In this document: positions 10,701 to 21,190 of the stretch, piece after piece
How the letters are laid out: each line of letters starts with the position of its first letter
Position numbering within the stretch: the first letter of the stretch is position 1
Assembly: GCA_905221605.1 (NCBI GenBank)
Contig: CAJNDS010002297.1
Span: 399,001-463,000 of the forward strand
Direction of reading: 5' to 3'
Length of the DNA: 64,000 nucleotides
From: Symbiodinium natans
Lineage: Eukaryota; Sar; Dinophyceae; Suessiales; Symbiodiniaceae
Notes under the pieces: model-generated
Databases searched by the model: none
The model's input: only the letters and a program-made list of their open reading frames with translations
What the model was told of the DNA's origin: nothing
Made by a program: the position numbers and the translations under genes

Positions 10701-13700
10701 CCTGCCCCTCAATCCCTTGCCAAATCCCCGAAACGCCTTATGCAGTCTTAAACCCCGCTCGGAACTCGAGGCAGCAGCCTGGGCGAAGGATCGGGAGGAC
10801 TTCTTGGTGAAGGCCATGAAGGTGGGGGCACCTTTGAAGGTCCAGATGGGGACTCTTGCAGTTCAGGGATTCAAGGCTTGAACAACGTCTGGCCCGGAGC
10901 GTGTTCGGGGCGGCAGGCGACGCTCATGGAGCTGCCCTCCAAGATGTCGACCAAGATGGTCCGGTTCGAGCAATCCGACCTGGCAGGCTTCCTCTTACAG
11001 AAGCTGAAGCGAGGCCTTTGGGCGGCTGTCTCCAATGCTGCGTGTAACTTGCAGATGTAAGAGCTGTCAGAGCTGTACTTCGGCCCCCATTTCGGCTCCA
11101 TTTCGGCTCAATATTTCGGCTCAAAAACAAGCCTATGCTTCGGCGCTGTGCTTGTTGCCTCTTCGGGGGCTTGCCCTGCCTGCCATGTCCAAGGCAGACA
11201 ATGCCACGGTCAGCGCGTTTGGTTTGATGGACTGCGCCCGAGGGGTGCGCGGCGTCCTTTACGTCATCTGCTTCACCCTCCTCTTCCTCTGGGCCACTCT
11301 CGGCTATTTCCTGGTCTACATCCAGTATCTCCCACCACACCCCACAGATGATTACTGTGGCCTCACCGCCTTTCTGTGCCTGTGGCTCTCAGTCTTTGCC
11401 TTCGTGGACAATCCTGGAGAGGTCCGGACACGCATCCAGAAGTGGGAGGATCTCTTAGGGCCCTTCTGTACCCGCCAAACCCACCCCTCAAGTCAGCTTA
11501 CCAGCTTCCCCGGACCCGTCAATGAAAAGGCCTTCAAAAGGGGCGACCCTGCAACGCCCACAACACCAGAACCCTCAACCCCCTACAACGTCAGGAGTTC
11601 ATCACCATGTGGGTGCTGACCAGCGGGCTGGCGCAGGTGATGTGGGAGCTCCCCTTCGTCCTCTGGAAGGCACAGAGTTTGCAGTGCTTTGGCCCCTGAA
11701 CCCAAGATGCTTCTTGGAGTTGTTCAACTCATGTGGGCTTTGTATGGTGCACAGCCCGGAGCTCCCCCCAAGCGATCTCTGGGAGTGGTCTTTTTTTAAG
11801 CACAATTCCACCTCCTGTGGGGCGGTGCCCACCCATGCATGATCTTGGAATCCCCATGAAACTCGCTCAGTTCGTCTAGCCGCCTAGCCAGTCAGGGTTT
11901 AGCCCTAGTTCCAAAATTCCATTTCTGTGGGAGTGGAAATCCTTTCGGCTTTGTTGGTGGCTTGCGGGTTGATGGAGAGCCACGTGGGTCACGGAGGTAA
12001 TAAACTCCCCTGTTGGAGGTTCGCTACCTGCAGCCGATCAAGTCTACAACGACGCTGGAGGCCCTGAAGCACCCCACTTCCTGCAGGAAGCCCCCCCCCA
12101 AAGGCAGCAAAATCACCCTGAAGCCCCTGACTCCTACGTATTAAGGTTTCTTGAAGCCAGGAAAGAAGAGCAACCCCAAGCTGGCCCAAGCTCCATCAGC
12201 CCTAAGCTTCAGAGCGGGAAAAAAAATGTGGAAGCGGCAGAAGCAGGTGGACGAGCTCTGGGCTTGGCCCTTCTGGATGCCCCGTGGCCGGCAAAAGATC
12301 AAGAGGTCGTTTGGCGCGCCGGGTCTTCGGCGCCTTTTTGGTGCCTCTAAAGCGCTCTCTTAGGCTTCCATGAAGCTCCCGACAGCTCCTAGAAGCCAGG
12401 GTTTCCCACCACAACTTTTTTCCAACAAACCCCTAAACCCCAGGTATGGTTCCGGAGACACCCGCTACATGCGCCAGCACGCGTCGTCGCATGCCACGGA
12501 GACGATGCTTGTCCTCTCGGGGCCCTTCGAGCTTGCCGCTGTCGCCATGTTCAAGGCCGCGAGCTGAAGGGTGGTGGAGGGTGGCCTGACACCCCCAATC
12601 TTGAAGGGAGCAAAACACTTTTCAGCCCAAAGCCCTAGACCCTGTTCTCCTCAGGGCTGCTTTTTACCAACAGGGGCTTCCGAGCCGTGAAAAATCAGGA
12701 TTCCGACAAGAGAAGACTCGAGCAAGGCCAGGCCAAGTTCGACGTCTCAAACGGACGCAGCCACAATCCCACAACCCTTTAGGCCGCTCAGCCTACTCCC
12801 AAGTGTGTCAAGGCACGACGACACTACAAGACTGCTCTTCTGACACTCGGCCGTCCATGTCGGTAGGGTTTAGGGGATTGCAGGCTTTTAGTGGTGTAGG
12901 GTTGTTGTTGGTGGTGGTGCTGCTGCTGTCCTGTTTAGTTAGGAGTGGAGGTATTGACGTTGCAGAGCTTCTGAGCTTCTTTGGGTGTTTCTGGGGAGTT
13001 ATGTTCTATTTCCACATCATCTGGTGCACTTTGAGGGTGTTCCGGCTTGGCCCCTTTGGGCTTCGGATGTGAGGCTTTAGCGCTTTGTGATTTAGGGGTA
13101 GTGCACCCTTTTCTCTTTTTCCTTTCTGTAGGTCTAGTTTGTTAGAAACACTGAACCAAAACAAGTACCCGAACCCCCCCCCCCCTTTTTTCAGATCCTC
13201 AGCCCTAAGCTCTGCAGGATTTCGGCCCTGACTCACTGGGGGTTCTTCTGGGCCAACACGTCGGTGATCTACATCGCCGAGATCTACGACAACTACGAGA
13301 ACATCGCCGACGGCTGGGCCGGATATTGGGTGAAGTGGGCCGGCCTGAACCTACAATGGTGGCTTGGCTTCAGATGAGGGTTGTGGGTGGGCTTCGTGCT
13401 TTTCTTGTGAGTAAGGTGTGGCTCAGTGTGGGACGGGGCTTGAGTTAGCTGGTTTAGGGTTTCAGGTCCTAAGGTGTGTTTTGGGGGTCGAGGTTCCGTG
13501 GGAAGCTCGAAGCCAGGGATCCGAAACATCCCTAAACACCAGCTCCTGAACCTCAGGTCAGTTCTGAGCCCGATTTGCACGTTTGCCTCTCTTTGGCTCC
13601 TTTGCGGAAAGGTGCCGCTTGGCGTTGCACCCTTGAAACATTTTGTTGCTTTTTGCCCTTAAACAAGAAAAAGGCAAACCCTCAAGCCTAAGCTTGCAGA

Positions 13701-16700
13701 GTAGAGAAAGGAGAACAACACAGCGAAGTTTCCAAAGAGTCCCCCAACAACGCAGGGCCCAGGGCGTTCCGCTCACTCGCTACCAGCAATCTCCAATGTG
13801 GGTTCCTGGCTAAACTCGGGAACTCCGTCAGAAACCTCCCAAACTATAGCTTTGAACAGGCCCAGAACCCCACTCCGGCCAATTTAAGCTGCGCCCACAC
13901 ACCCGAAGCCCCTCTCTGAGCCAAAACAAGATCGAAGGCCCTGAAGCCCAAACCCTCGAATCGAACCTCAACCCCCCCCCCCCCACCTTAAGGCGAGAGG
14001 AAACGAGATTTGAGATGTCACTGAAGGGTGATTGACCCCAGTGAGACGTGAAGGGGTGATTGACCCTTGCCGCGGAAGACCAAAAGCAGCCTCTGGGGGT
14101 TTAGGGCGTTTAGGGGGTGGAAGGGAAGCACGACCAAAAGGCCCTGAATCCTGCAAGCCGCACAAACCTACTATCCAATATTCAAGGCCCGAAGTCCCTC
14201 AAACCCTAAACCGCCAAACCCCCAAACCCCAACCTGCAGGCGAGAAGGGCTTGTAGTCAAGGAGGGGCCCCGAACCTAAGCCCTCTCAACCCTCCACCCG
14301 AAGCCCCTGAATCGCATGCCACTTCGGGTTTGACGGTGGGAGAGGGCTACTTCAGCGCCTCTGGAAGCACTGGGGGGTTGTAGGTGCCTTGAAGACCCGG
14401 AGACCCTACAAGCTCTAGGCTGCAGAGTTTCAGATTCACGAAAGACATTCCTCCCACCGCCTCCCCCGTTCCCCTTGTCCAGCGTCCACCAACCTTGCAG
14501 GCTTGCATCAGCATGGCGCTGACGTTGTGATCATGAATCTTGCCGGAGGTCAACGTGTTTTTGGTTGTGAAGCCAAGCGAGTAGTGAGGTTAGACGGTCA
14601 CATCTAGCCGCAGCCACGTTTTCAGCTGAATACTCGGTACCGAAGCTGCTAAAGCAGCTTTATGGCCCCAGGAATGGTGGCGACGTCCACGGCAGAGCCG
14701 ACTACGAGCCGGGCCCGTTCACTTTGGGGGACCTTTACAAGGAGTTGGCCTATGATGAGGCCAGCGCAGAAATCATCCAAGACCTCCACAAACCCTCCAA
14801 AAACCCCAAAGAGACCTCAAGAGGGCCAATCTCGCCATGAACCCCAAACCCCTGAAAGCCCCCTCTCCCCCCCCTTCTTCCCAAACCCCCACATTCCCAA
14901 AAAGGCCTACGCCGTGGTTCCGATGAAGGGCTCCATTCTGGAGGAGGCTGTGAAGTTCTCACGGAAGCTTGGGCAACCCGAGGGTGGGGTTTTAGGGGCA
15001 GCTTTCGAGGACTTCCTGGTGTGCCCTTTGAAATCAGAGTGGTTTGGTTTGTCAATGTCCACCCCCTCAACTTTGACGTCTAAGCACCCTGAGACGGGAT
15101 TGTTTCAGATAAACCCCTCAACGCTCAACCCTAAACCCTCAACCCTAAACCCTAAACACCCTAAACCCACGAGAAAGGACGGGCAGCGACCAGAAGCCAG
15201 CCTTCCTCCACCTTGATCAAGATTGCACCACGGATGCAGAGCCTCGGCAGGGAAGCTGGTTTATCCCTGGGGCCACCCTGGGGTTGAGGGACTCCGAGAT
15301 CTCTTGGAGCCCTAAGATTGGGGTTGGTTTAGGGTTTAGGGCTTGGGGTTTTAAGGTTCAGGGTTTAAGAGTTTAGGGCGTAAGTCGCCTGTTGGCTGAT
15401 AGGTGCTGAACGGCGCGGAATTCGAGGTGCTGCTTTTGTTCTTACTCCTGACTCCCTCCTGACAGTTAGGAAAGGTCTGAAGCCCTAAATCCAAATCATG
15501 CCTTTTCCAATCCCCTGCCTGGGCATTTCGGCATACAGGGTTTGAGCACTGTGCCGCAAGGGTTTTGGGCATTTGGGTTCAGGGTCCAGGTAGGCTCAAG
15601 CTGCAGGATTGCAGGTTTGAGGTTTGGGGTTTCGAGGAGAACAACATCCTCACCATCAACCAGCAGCCTTTCGATGCAACCAGGGAGTACAAGGCCGGCT
15701 CTTCCGTCCAAGAATTCAATGGGCGATTCGGAGACAGTTCCTCCAAAGGGTTCCAAAAAGGGGCATTCCCTTACGAGGGGTTGTTTGACGAGATGTGCTA
15801 AAGTCCAAGCCCGCGTGGTTTGAGAATCCGATGCCAACCCCGAACCCTAAGCCTTGAGCAAGGTAGGGGTGCAGCGCGTCCTCCTCCTGGGCATGAACTC
15901 CATCACGCCACTGGTGGCTCAGGGCATAAAGCCTTCGTTGTTTCCTACCTCTGACTTGTTGAATGCGCTTCGTCTGCATGTGGATATTGTTGGACAAGAG
16001 GTGGAGTACGGCACGGCGAATGGGGTGCCTGACGAGGCTGGTGGTTCTGGAGTCTCCGCACTCTGCTTCCAGATCCTCTGAGACCCAAAGCTGGCAGTTT
16101 CACTACTGTCAGGGTTTTGCAGTTTCGGGGAACCCCTTGGTTTGAAAAGCAGGGCTCAGGGTTTCGGGTTCAACGGCCGTCCTTCTGCCAGGAGTGCTGC
16201 CCGATGGCGAAGCCAACAATCATAGAGGCAGCTTGTTTAAAGGGTTCGGGGCTTGGGGCCGATGTTGCTTGTAAGATGGTGCTGCCTTGCTGGCGCGTGA
16301 GTTTCTCGGTCCCTAACCATTGATGTTGCCACGTCCCACACGTTGACAGGCTGAAGTCAGATGCATGCTCCCGTGAACCCCCTGATGCCCGAAATCCTCA
16401 AACCCAAATGCTAAACCTAGATCACCTCATCCCATAAACTTCATCCCAACCCGGCATAAGCCTTCAGCCTAACACCCTGAACGCTTCATGCTGGGACCGA
16501 TATCAATGCCCCCCGAACCCCAAAATCCTAATCCGTACTTGCTTGGGTGGGTACGGTTTTGCTTTTTTAAACCTTTTCCCAGGGTACGACAATGCCCCAA
16601 GCCTCTGCCAGTAAGAATCGCTCGCGGGGCAGGTTTGCATGAAGGACATGTGGAGGAACCTCTTGGGCTACTCCTCCTGGGACCAGCGGCACGGCCCGAA

Positions 16701-17862
16701 GTCCTGGAGGGTTTGGGGGTTTAGGGGTATATAAAGCATCCCAGGGTGCTTCTAGGACTTAGGGGTGCATTTGTGGTGTGAGAGGGTTCTTAGGGTTGCG
16801 CACGACACCTCGCCGAACCTAAACTTCCAGGAGCCCTTTACCCTGTACCCCGAGCCTCCGCCACCTGCCAGGGCGACCTAAGCAAGCAAATGGAAGCCAA
16901 CACGCATCTCTCGTGCTGCCACATGCTCCCCTTCTAGATTCTACATTCCCCAAAGAGTTTAAAGATTTTGGTTCCAAAGTGCTTCGATTTCTAAGGAACA
17001 GGGATGGCAATTTGGAACCCAGTGAACTGCGTGCTGGGCTGCGGGCGGCCTTCAAAGAGATGGACAAGGACCAGAGCAGCTCGCCTGATCTCTTGCTCTG
17101 ATTTCCGACCCCTGAACCTGAAACCCTAATGCACAAAGCTCTGACCGGAAAGCTCCAAATTTTAATCTCAGCCGCAAAGAGGGCCTGGAAACTCAACAAC
17201 CATACTTCACCCCCTGAACCTTGTTGAAGGCCAGCAGGCTTGGCAGGTTTGCAAGGGCACTTTTGCTGGGCTGAGGTGGCCTCGCGGACGCTGCAGAGGC
17301 GGGAAAGGTTACTTAGGCCTTTCCCTTCACTCGAGCCCAAGGCCCTAGATCCCCAACCCGACATGGTCTAAGCCCCCCCTGCTCCACAAAAGAACCAGAA
17401 CCAGGTTGAGACCTTCCTGAAGACGCGCAGTCCGAACAATGCCTCCGTGTCCCTAGCACACCAGCTGTGTCTCGCCTGCAGTGAGGACCGAGAAGGTTCC
17501 CGCCCCAAAGCTCTCAATCTGGGCCATGGACTTAGCTAGGGTTTAGGGTAATTAAAGTTAGGGCACCTTGAGCTGTTCCCTTGACACCAGCCTCGTCAGG
17601 GAATGTTTCTCTTCCGGTTCTGGGGGTCGTGCTTGTGGTGACCTCGGGACATTCCCCGTGATCTCTCGAGCAAAAAATGTGCGGACGGGTCCCTTCCCTG
17701 TGCAAACTTGTGGAATGCCCCAATCCGCAATGTGGAGCTGTTTGGCTCAATCACTTGTCGCCTTCTAGCCTCCAAAGACCCCTGAGCATGAGGCTCCTCG
17801 CGGCGGACAAGGACGGCAACGGCATGGTCCAGATAGAAGAGCTGGCGAACTTCCTGCACTGA
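7799..17862 (+). CDS. Metallophosphoesterase / 5'-nucleotidase with C-terminal EF hands, about 20 exons
   Basis: The ordered motifs match the UshA/5'-nucleotidase family, two-metal enzymes that hydrolyse nucleoside phosphates. Metallophosphatase domain: SINDVYILDN and NGDFLSP (7860-8020), LGNHEFDMDKK (8190-8230), GKRKALIAGLCIRDKSIY (8950-9010), DILVPMTHQLIEDDRAFALE (9420-9480) and VILGGHEHTVFEE (9630-9670). Later exons: VKSRHVLVPASSF (10540), DREDFLVKAMKVG (10790) and STKMVRFEQSDLAGFLLQK (10945-11000). After a 3.5-kb intron the C-terminal substrate domain continues: GADVVIMN (14512), GGDVHGRADYEPGPFTLGDL (about 14675), GSILEEAVKFSRKLG (14930), PAFLHLDQD (15200), NQQPFDATREYK (15660), VGVQRVLLLGMNSITPLV (15860) and VCMKDMWRNLLGYSSW (16625). 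EF-hand exons follow (DGNLEPSEL at 17000; DKDGNGMVQIEEL at 17810), ending at TGA 17862. The usual Asp-x-His of the first motif is Asp-x-Tyr. The start is uncertain. Confidence 0.8.
11088..11134 (+). other. Triple spliced-leader-like motif
   Basis: ATTTCGGCTC occurs in tandem as CCATTTCGGCTC, CATTTCGGCTCA and ATATTTCGGCTCA, ending ...AAAACAAG. The 3' part of the dinoflagellate trans-spliced leader is CCATTTTGGCTCAAG (established knowledge), so each copy differs by one T-to-C change. It lies about 50 bp upstream of the putative ATG of the nested EBP-like gene. It could be a decayed relict of reverse-transcribed mRNA or a chance tandem repeat. Confidence 0.35.
11186..13379 (+). CDS. EXPERA/EBP-like sterol isomerase homologue nested in the 5'-nucleotidase intron
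   Basis: Probable exons: 11186-11412, with transmembrane segments VLYVICFTLLFLWATLGYFL and LTAFLCLWLSVFAFVDN; 11595-11669 (MWVLTSGLAQVMWELPFVLW); about 12211-12279 (QKQVDELWAWPFWM); 12444-12567 (YGSGDTRYMR, TETMLVLSGPFELAAVAMF); and 13217 to about 13352 (WANTSVIYIAEIYDN, WAGYWVKWAGLN). The order matches plant HYD1/animal EBP: helix with ...E..FV, W-x-EY-x-KGDSRY, ME-x-T...GP, then the QLYGD-like helix. EBP is the ER sterol delta8-delta7 isomerase. The glutamates of both helices are kept, but the position of the catalytic His in the second helix appears to be Gln. Some donors look like GC (GCACAG after 11669). The last exon is not certain; TGA 13377-13379 is the latest in-frame stop. Confidence 0.55.
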
Positions 17863-17989
17863 GCGCCTGAACCCGGATGTGAACTCAATCGATCATCGCA
17901 TATTCCTTATCGTGCGCCCCGACGTTTAGGCCCACTTTAAACCCCAAACCCTAAACCCTCAACCCTAAGCACTTACACTAAATCCACAA

Positions 17990-18010
17990 TACCCCCCCCC
18001 CCCCCCCCCA
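17990..18010. repeat. Poly-C tract
   Basis: About 20 C residues follow a CCCTAAACCC-rich stretch in the spacer downstream of the nucleotidase gene. Confidence 0.85.
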
Positions 18011-19420
18011 CCCACGCTTTCTCAACCAAACATCGAGCCTGGGGGCTGATTTCGATGCCCAGCTTCCCACCAAGCCTGGCCCCTGAGCCCAAAACAGGAA
18101 TTGGACTCAGGGTTCAGGTTGGGTTTAGGGGTTAGGGAGGTCGTTGATATTTCCTAGTTTGGGCATACAGGCCACCCTATCACCCCGAGCCTTGACCCAC
18201 TCCAATACCAAGAGGCCCAAAACCCTGAACCCCAAAGAACAATGCCAAATACTCGAACTCTCCACCTAGTGCTATAAAGCTTAGGGCAGCTGGTGCGTCC
18301 CTGTCTGGGCCGGCGTGTGCCCGGAGCTTCTAGAGCCGGCCCATGAGCAGCCCCAAGACAATGTCGTGAGACGTAGGGCCCCCCTGGAGTTTAGATGGAT
18401 TTGGGCCTTGCCAAAAAGAATTCGGCCGCCTTTTTGGATGCCCTGTAAGGTATGATATGAGGCTACAGAAGGCACAATCTAGAGGGGCTCGCTGTTGGGT
18501 CCAGATATCAGTTTCTGCGAGCGTGCGGGCGTCCAAGAGTGAGTAGGAGTTGCCAACTTCGATGGGTCCCCTACATCTTTCACATCAGTGGGCTGCTGGG
18601 CAATTGCCAGATTCACCCCAAGGGTACGAGCTGGCTACTAGTCCTTTCCCAAACTTCCCTACCCTTGAGGGTAGCTGCGAGTTCGTTTTGGGAAGCGTTT
18701 GCAACAATTCGTCATCCACGGTCGATTTTGCAGCTTACAGTGTCAGCTGAGCTGTTCGGCATAAAGGAGGCGATGGGACAGCCATCCCCAGGACCCTAAA
18801 GGAAGGAAGGCCCCAAAGAGCAAACCGAAAAATAAGATTCCCCAAGCCCGAGGCCAAGGTCGCTTGCCAAAAGGGGATTGAACACGCAAACCCAATGTGA
18901 GGCGGCCCTTTCATTCCGTCTTTTGGGGGTTTAGGGCTCGGTTGAGGATTGCCAAGGCCGATTGGGGCTTAGTAGGGGGGCAGCTACGAGGGTTTCGTTT
19001 GCCGTGTGGCTTCCTCCCAAAGAAAGGCCGAAGCACGAAGGTTTGCAAGAGCTGTGGGAGCATGTGGGCGGCTTCAGGTTGAAAGTTGAGACCCCCGGCC
19101 CAGCCGAGACCCCAAGCAGACCCGATACCCCGAGAGTTCAACGCCACTTGGCGATGGGGGTTTGGATTTAGGGTTAAGGGTTTTTGGTTTAGGATCTTTT
19201 AAGCTTCGAGAGGCTGTCAAAGGATTCTTGCTTCCCGGGCAGAGAATGTGACGCCCGAGCTGCATCTCAAGCCGGCAGGACATAAAGACGTAGGCCCCGC
19301 GATTCAGTGTCGAGGGCTTCGTTTGCAACAGGGTCTTTGGCGTGTTGTCCTCGAGCCGGCAGCTGGGAGATGACTTCCTCGGAGGTTGACAGCAACCTGG
19401 ACGAGGTGCTCTGTGGCTGA

Positions 19421-19546
19421 GGGTTTAGGGTTTAGGGTTTGGCGTTTATGTTTAGGGTTTAGGGTTTAGGGTTTAGGGTTTAAGGTTTAGGGTTTAGGGT
19501 TTAGGGTTTAGGGTTTAGGGTTTAGGGTTTAGGGTTTAGGGTTTAG
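19421..19546. repeat. Interstitial TTTAGGG telomere-type array
   Basis: Nearly perfect head-to-tail TTTAGGG heptamers (plant/dinoflagellate-type telomere unit) with a few variants (TTTGGCG, TTTATG, TTTAAGG). Genes lie on both sides, so this is not a chromosome end. Confidence 0.95.
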
Positions 19547-19925
19547 AACCCGTCCGAAAGCCTCCGGTATGCTTGACCACCTTTAAACCCGGGATGAAAA
19601 AAACGCAAGACTACTTGGGTTGCAGGAGAACAGGTTCGGGGCTGAGACCCTAAATGATCTCAAATAGTCACACGACTCCCCCCGCACCTCACCGAAACAC
19701 GAGAAAACCCATGCAGTCGGATACCAACGTGCGCCGCCCTAAATCCCCTAAACACGAAACCCCGAAACCCCGAAACCCCGAAACCCTAAATCCTAAAGCC
19801 CCAAACCGGCCCCAAACTAAGCCCTAAACCCTAAACCCTAAACCCTCCTCGTCCAGGTGGTGCCTCCGGGCGTCCACGGCCGTGCCGTGCCCAGCGACGG
19901 AGACGATGGAGAGAGGCCCAACCCT

Positions 19926-20045
19926 CTTAGGGTTTTAGGGGTTTTAGGGGTTTAGGGTTTAGGGTTTAGGGTTTATTAGGGTTTAGGGTTTAGGGTTTAT
20001 TAGGGTTTAGGGGTTTAGGGGTTTAGGGTTTAGGGTTTAGGGTTA
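19926..20045. repeat. Mixed TTTAGGG / TTTAGGGG / TTTATTAGGG array
   Basis: A second TTTAGGG array with unit-length variants, including two TTTATTAGGG insertions and several eight-base TTTAGGGG units. Confidence 0.9.
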
Positions 20046-20547
20046 GAGTTGTGGGTTGAGGGCTTGGGTGACATGGAACCTTGATAGACCCCACACCCTA
20101 AGCCTGCACAAGGCCTCAAGCCCTGCCAGCCCGCAACCCGTCGTTTGCATGTTTTTCCTTGACCCCACCCTAAAGCTCCCGAACGAGGCCTCACCGCAAA
20201 ATTTCCTATCCGCACTTCGGCCCCAAGCCCAACGCCCCAAAACGCCCTAGACTCTGAACAGACAGAAAACCCTAAACCCTAAACCCCCACACTCACCCGA
20301 AGGCCACTGTGCTCCGAGAAGCCCTCGCCAAAGAAAGCCGAAAAAGTGCCCGACGGAGCCCCGCCTGCCTCACCGGCTTTGGGGTTAATGTGTTTTCGAG
20401 TGCTTTCAGGTTAGGGTTGATGTTTAGGGTTTCGTGGGGGGCTCCTCGGTCCCCAAGGGCCCATACCCTCTCACCCACCTTTGCGGGGTTGGGAAGCAAC
20501 CCTTACAAGCGGCTCTTTTTTGTTGCAGGGCTTCTGGGATATCCCCC

Positions 20548-20702
20548 GCCTAAACCCTAAACCCTAAACCCTAAACCCTAAACCCTAAACCCTAAACCCT
20601 AAACCCTAAACCCTAAACCCTAAACCCTAAACCCGAAACCCGAAACCCGAAACCCGAAACCCGAAACCCGAAACCCGAAACCCGAAACCCGAAACCCGAA
20701 AC
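20548..20702. repeat. CCCTAAA array switching to a homogeneous CCCGAAA array
   Basis: About twelve CCCTAAA heptamers (20548-20631) are followed without a gap by about ten CCCGAAA heptamers (20632-20700), then return to CCCTAAA-like units. The orientation is opposite to that of the 19.4-kb array. Confidence 0.95.
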
Positions 20703-20879
20703 CCTGACCCTAAACCCTATACCCTAAACCCATGGGAATCTCCAGAATAGCTCGATTCATGGGGGGTTTATGGTCCACCAACCCCTGAAACCAGGACCCT
20801 AAGCCCCACCCTCCCCGGAAACCCTAAACCCTAAACCGGAAACCCCCAAAAGGGTGTCAGGGTGAGTTTGGGTCTGGGA

Positions 20880-21190
20880 ATCGCCTTAGTCGCCGCATAA
20901 TATACTAAAGGACCTTGCAATGTTCAATTGATAAGGAATACAAATGACGCATGAAATTCAATTAGAACATTAGGGCGTTTATCCACGGCGCAAAATATAG
21001 TCGGTTAATAGGGCCGTTAATCCCAGGCTTCTATTTATATTATACTATAGCCCGGGATAATGTGTAAGTAAAAAAGAGTGTGAACGAAGTTAGCGTTCCG
21101 TTCGTACGTTCTTACAATAAAAATATTATTGCGCGCTCTCATAACATTATTTGTATTCACTTCTCTCGGCACGATATTGTACTTGTTAAG
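20880..21190. other. Short AT-rich island with central hairpin
   Basis: About 300 bp of AT-rich sequence lies between GC-rich telomere-like tracts. A central stem pairs ATCCCAGGCT with AGCCCGGGAT (about 21021-21059, one mismatch). Near the two ends, GAATACAAAT occurs in opposite orientation (about 20937 and 21150), a hint of decayed terminal inverted repeats. No ORF of note. It may be a small non-autonomous element. Confidence 0.35.

Noticed and set aside
19421-20702. True chromosome end
   Set aside because: The TTTAGGG/CCCTAAA arrays are short, in mixed orientation and flanked by genes on both sides, so they are interstitial.
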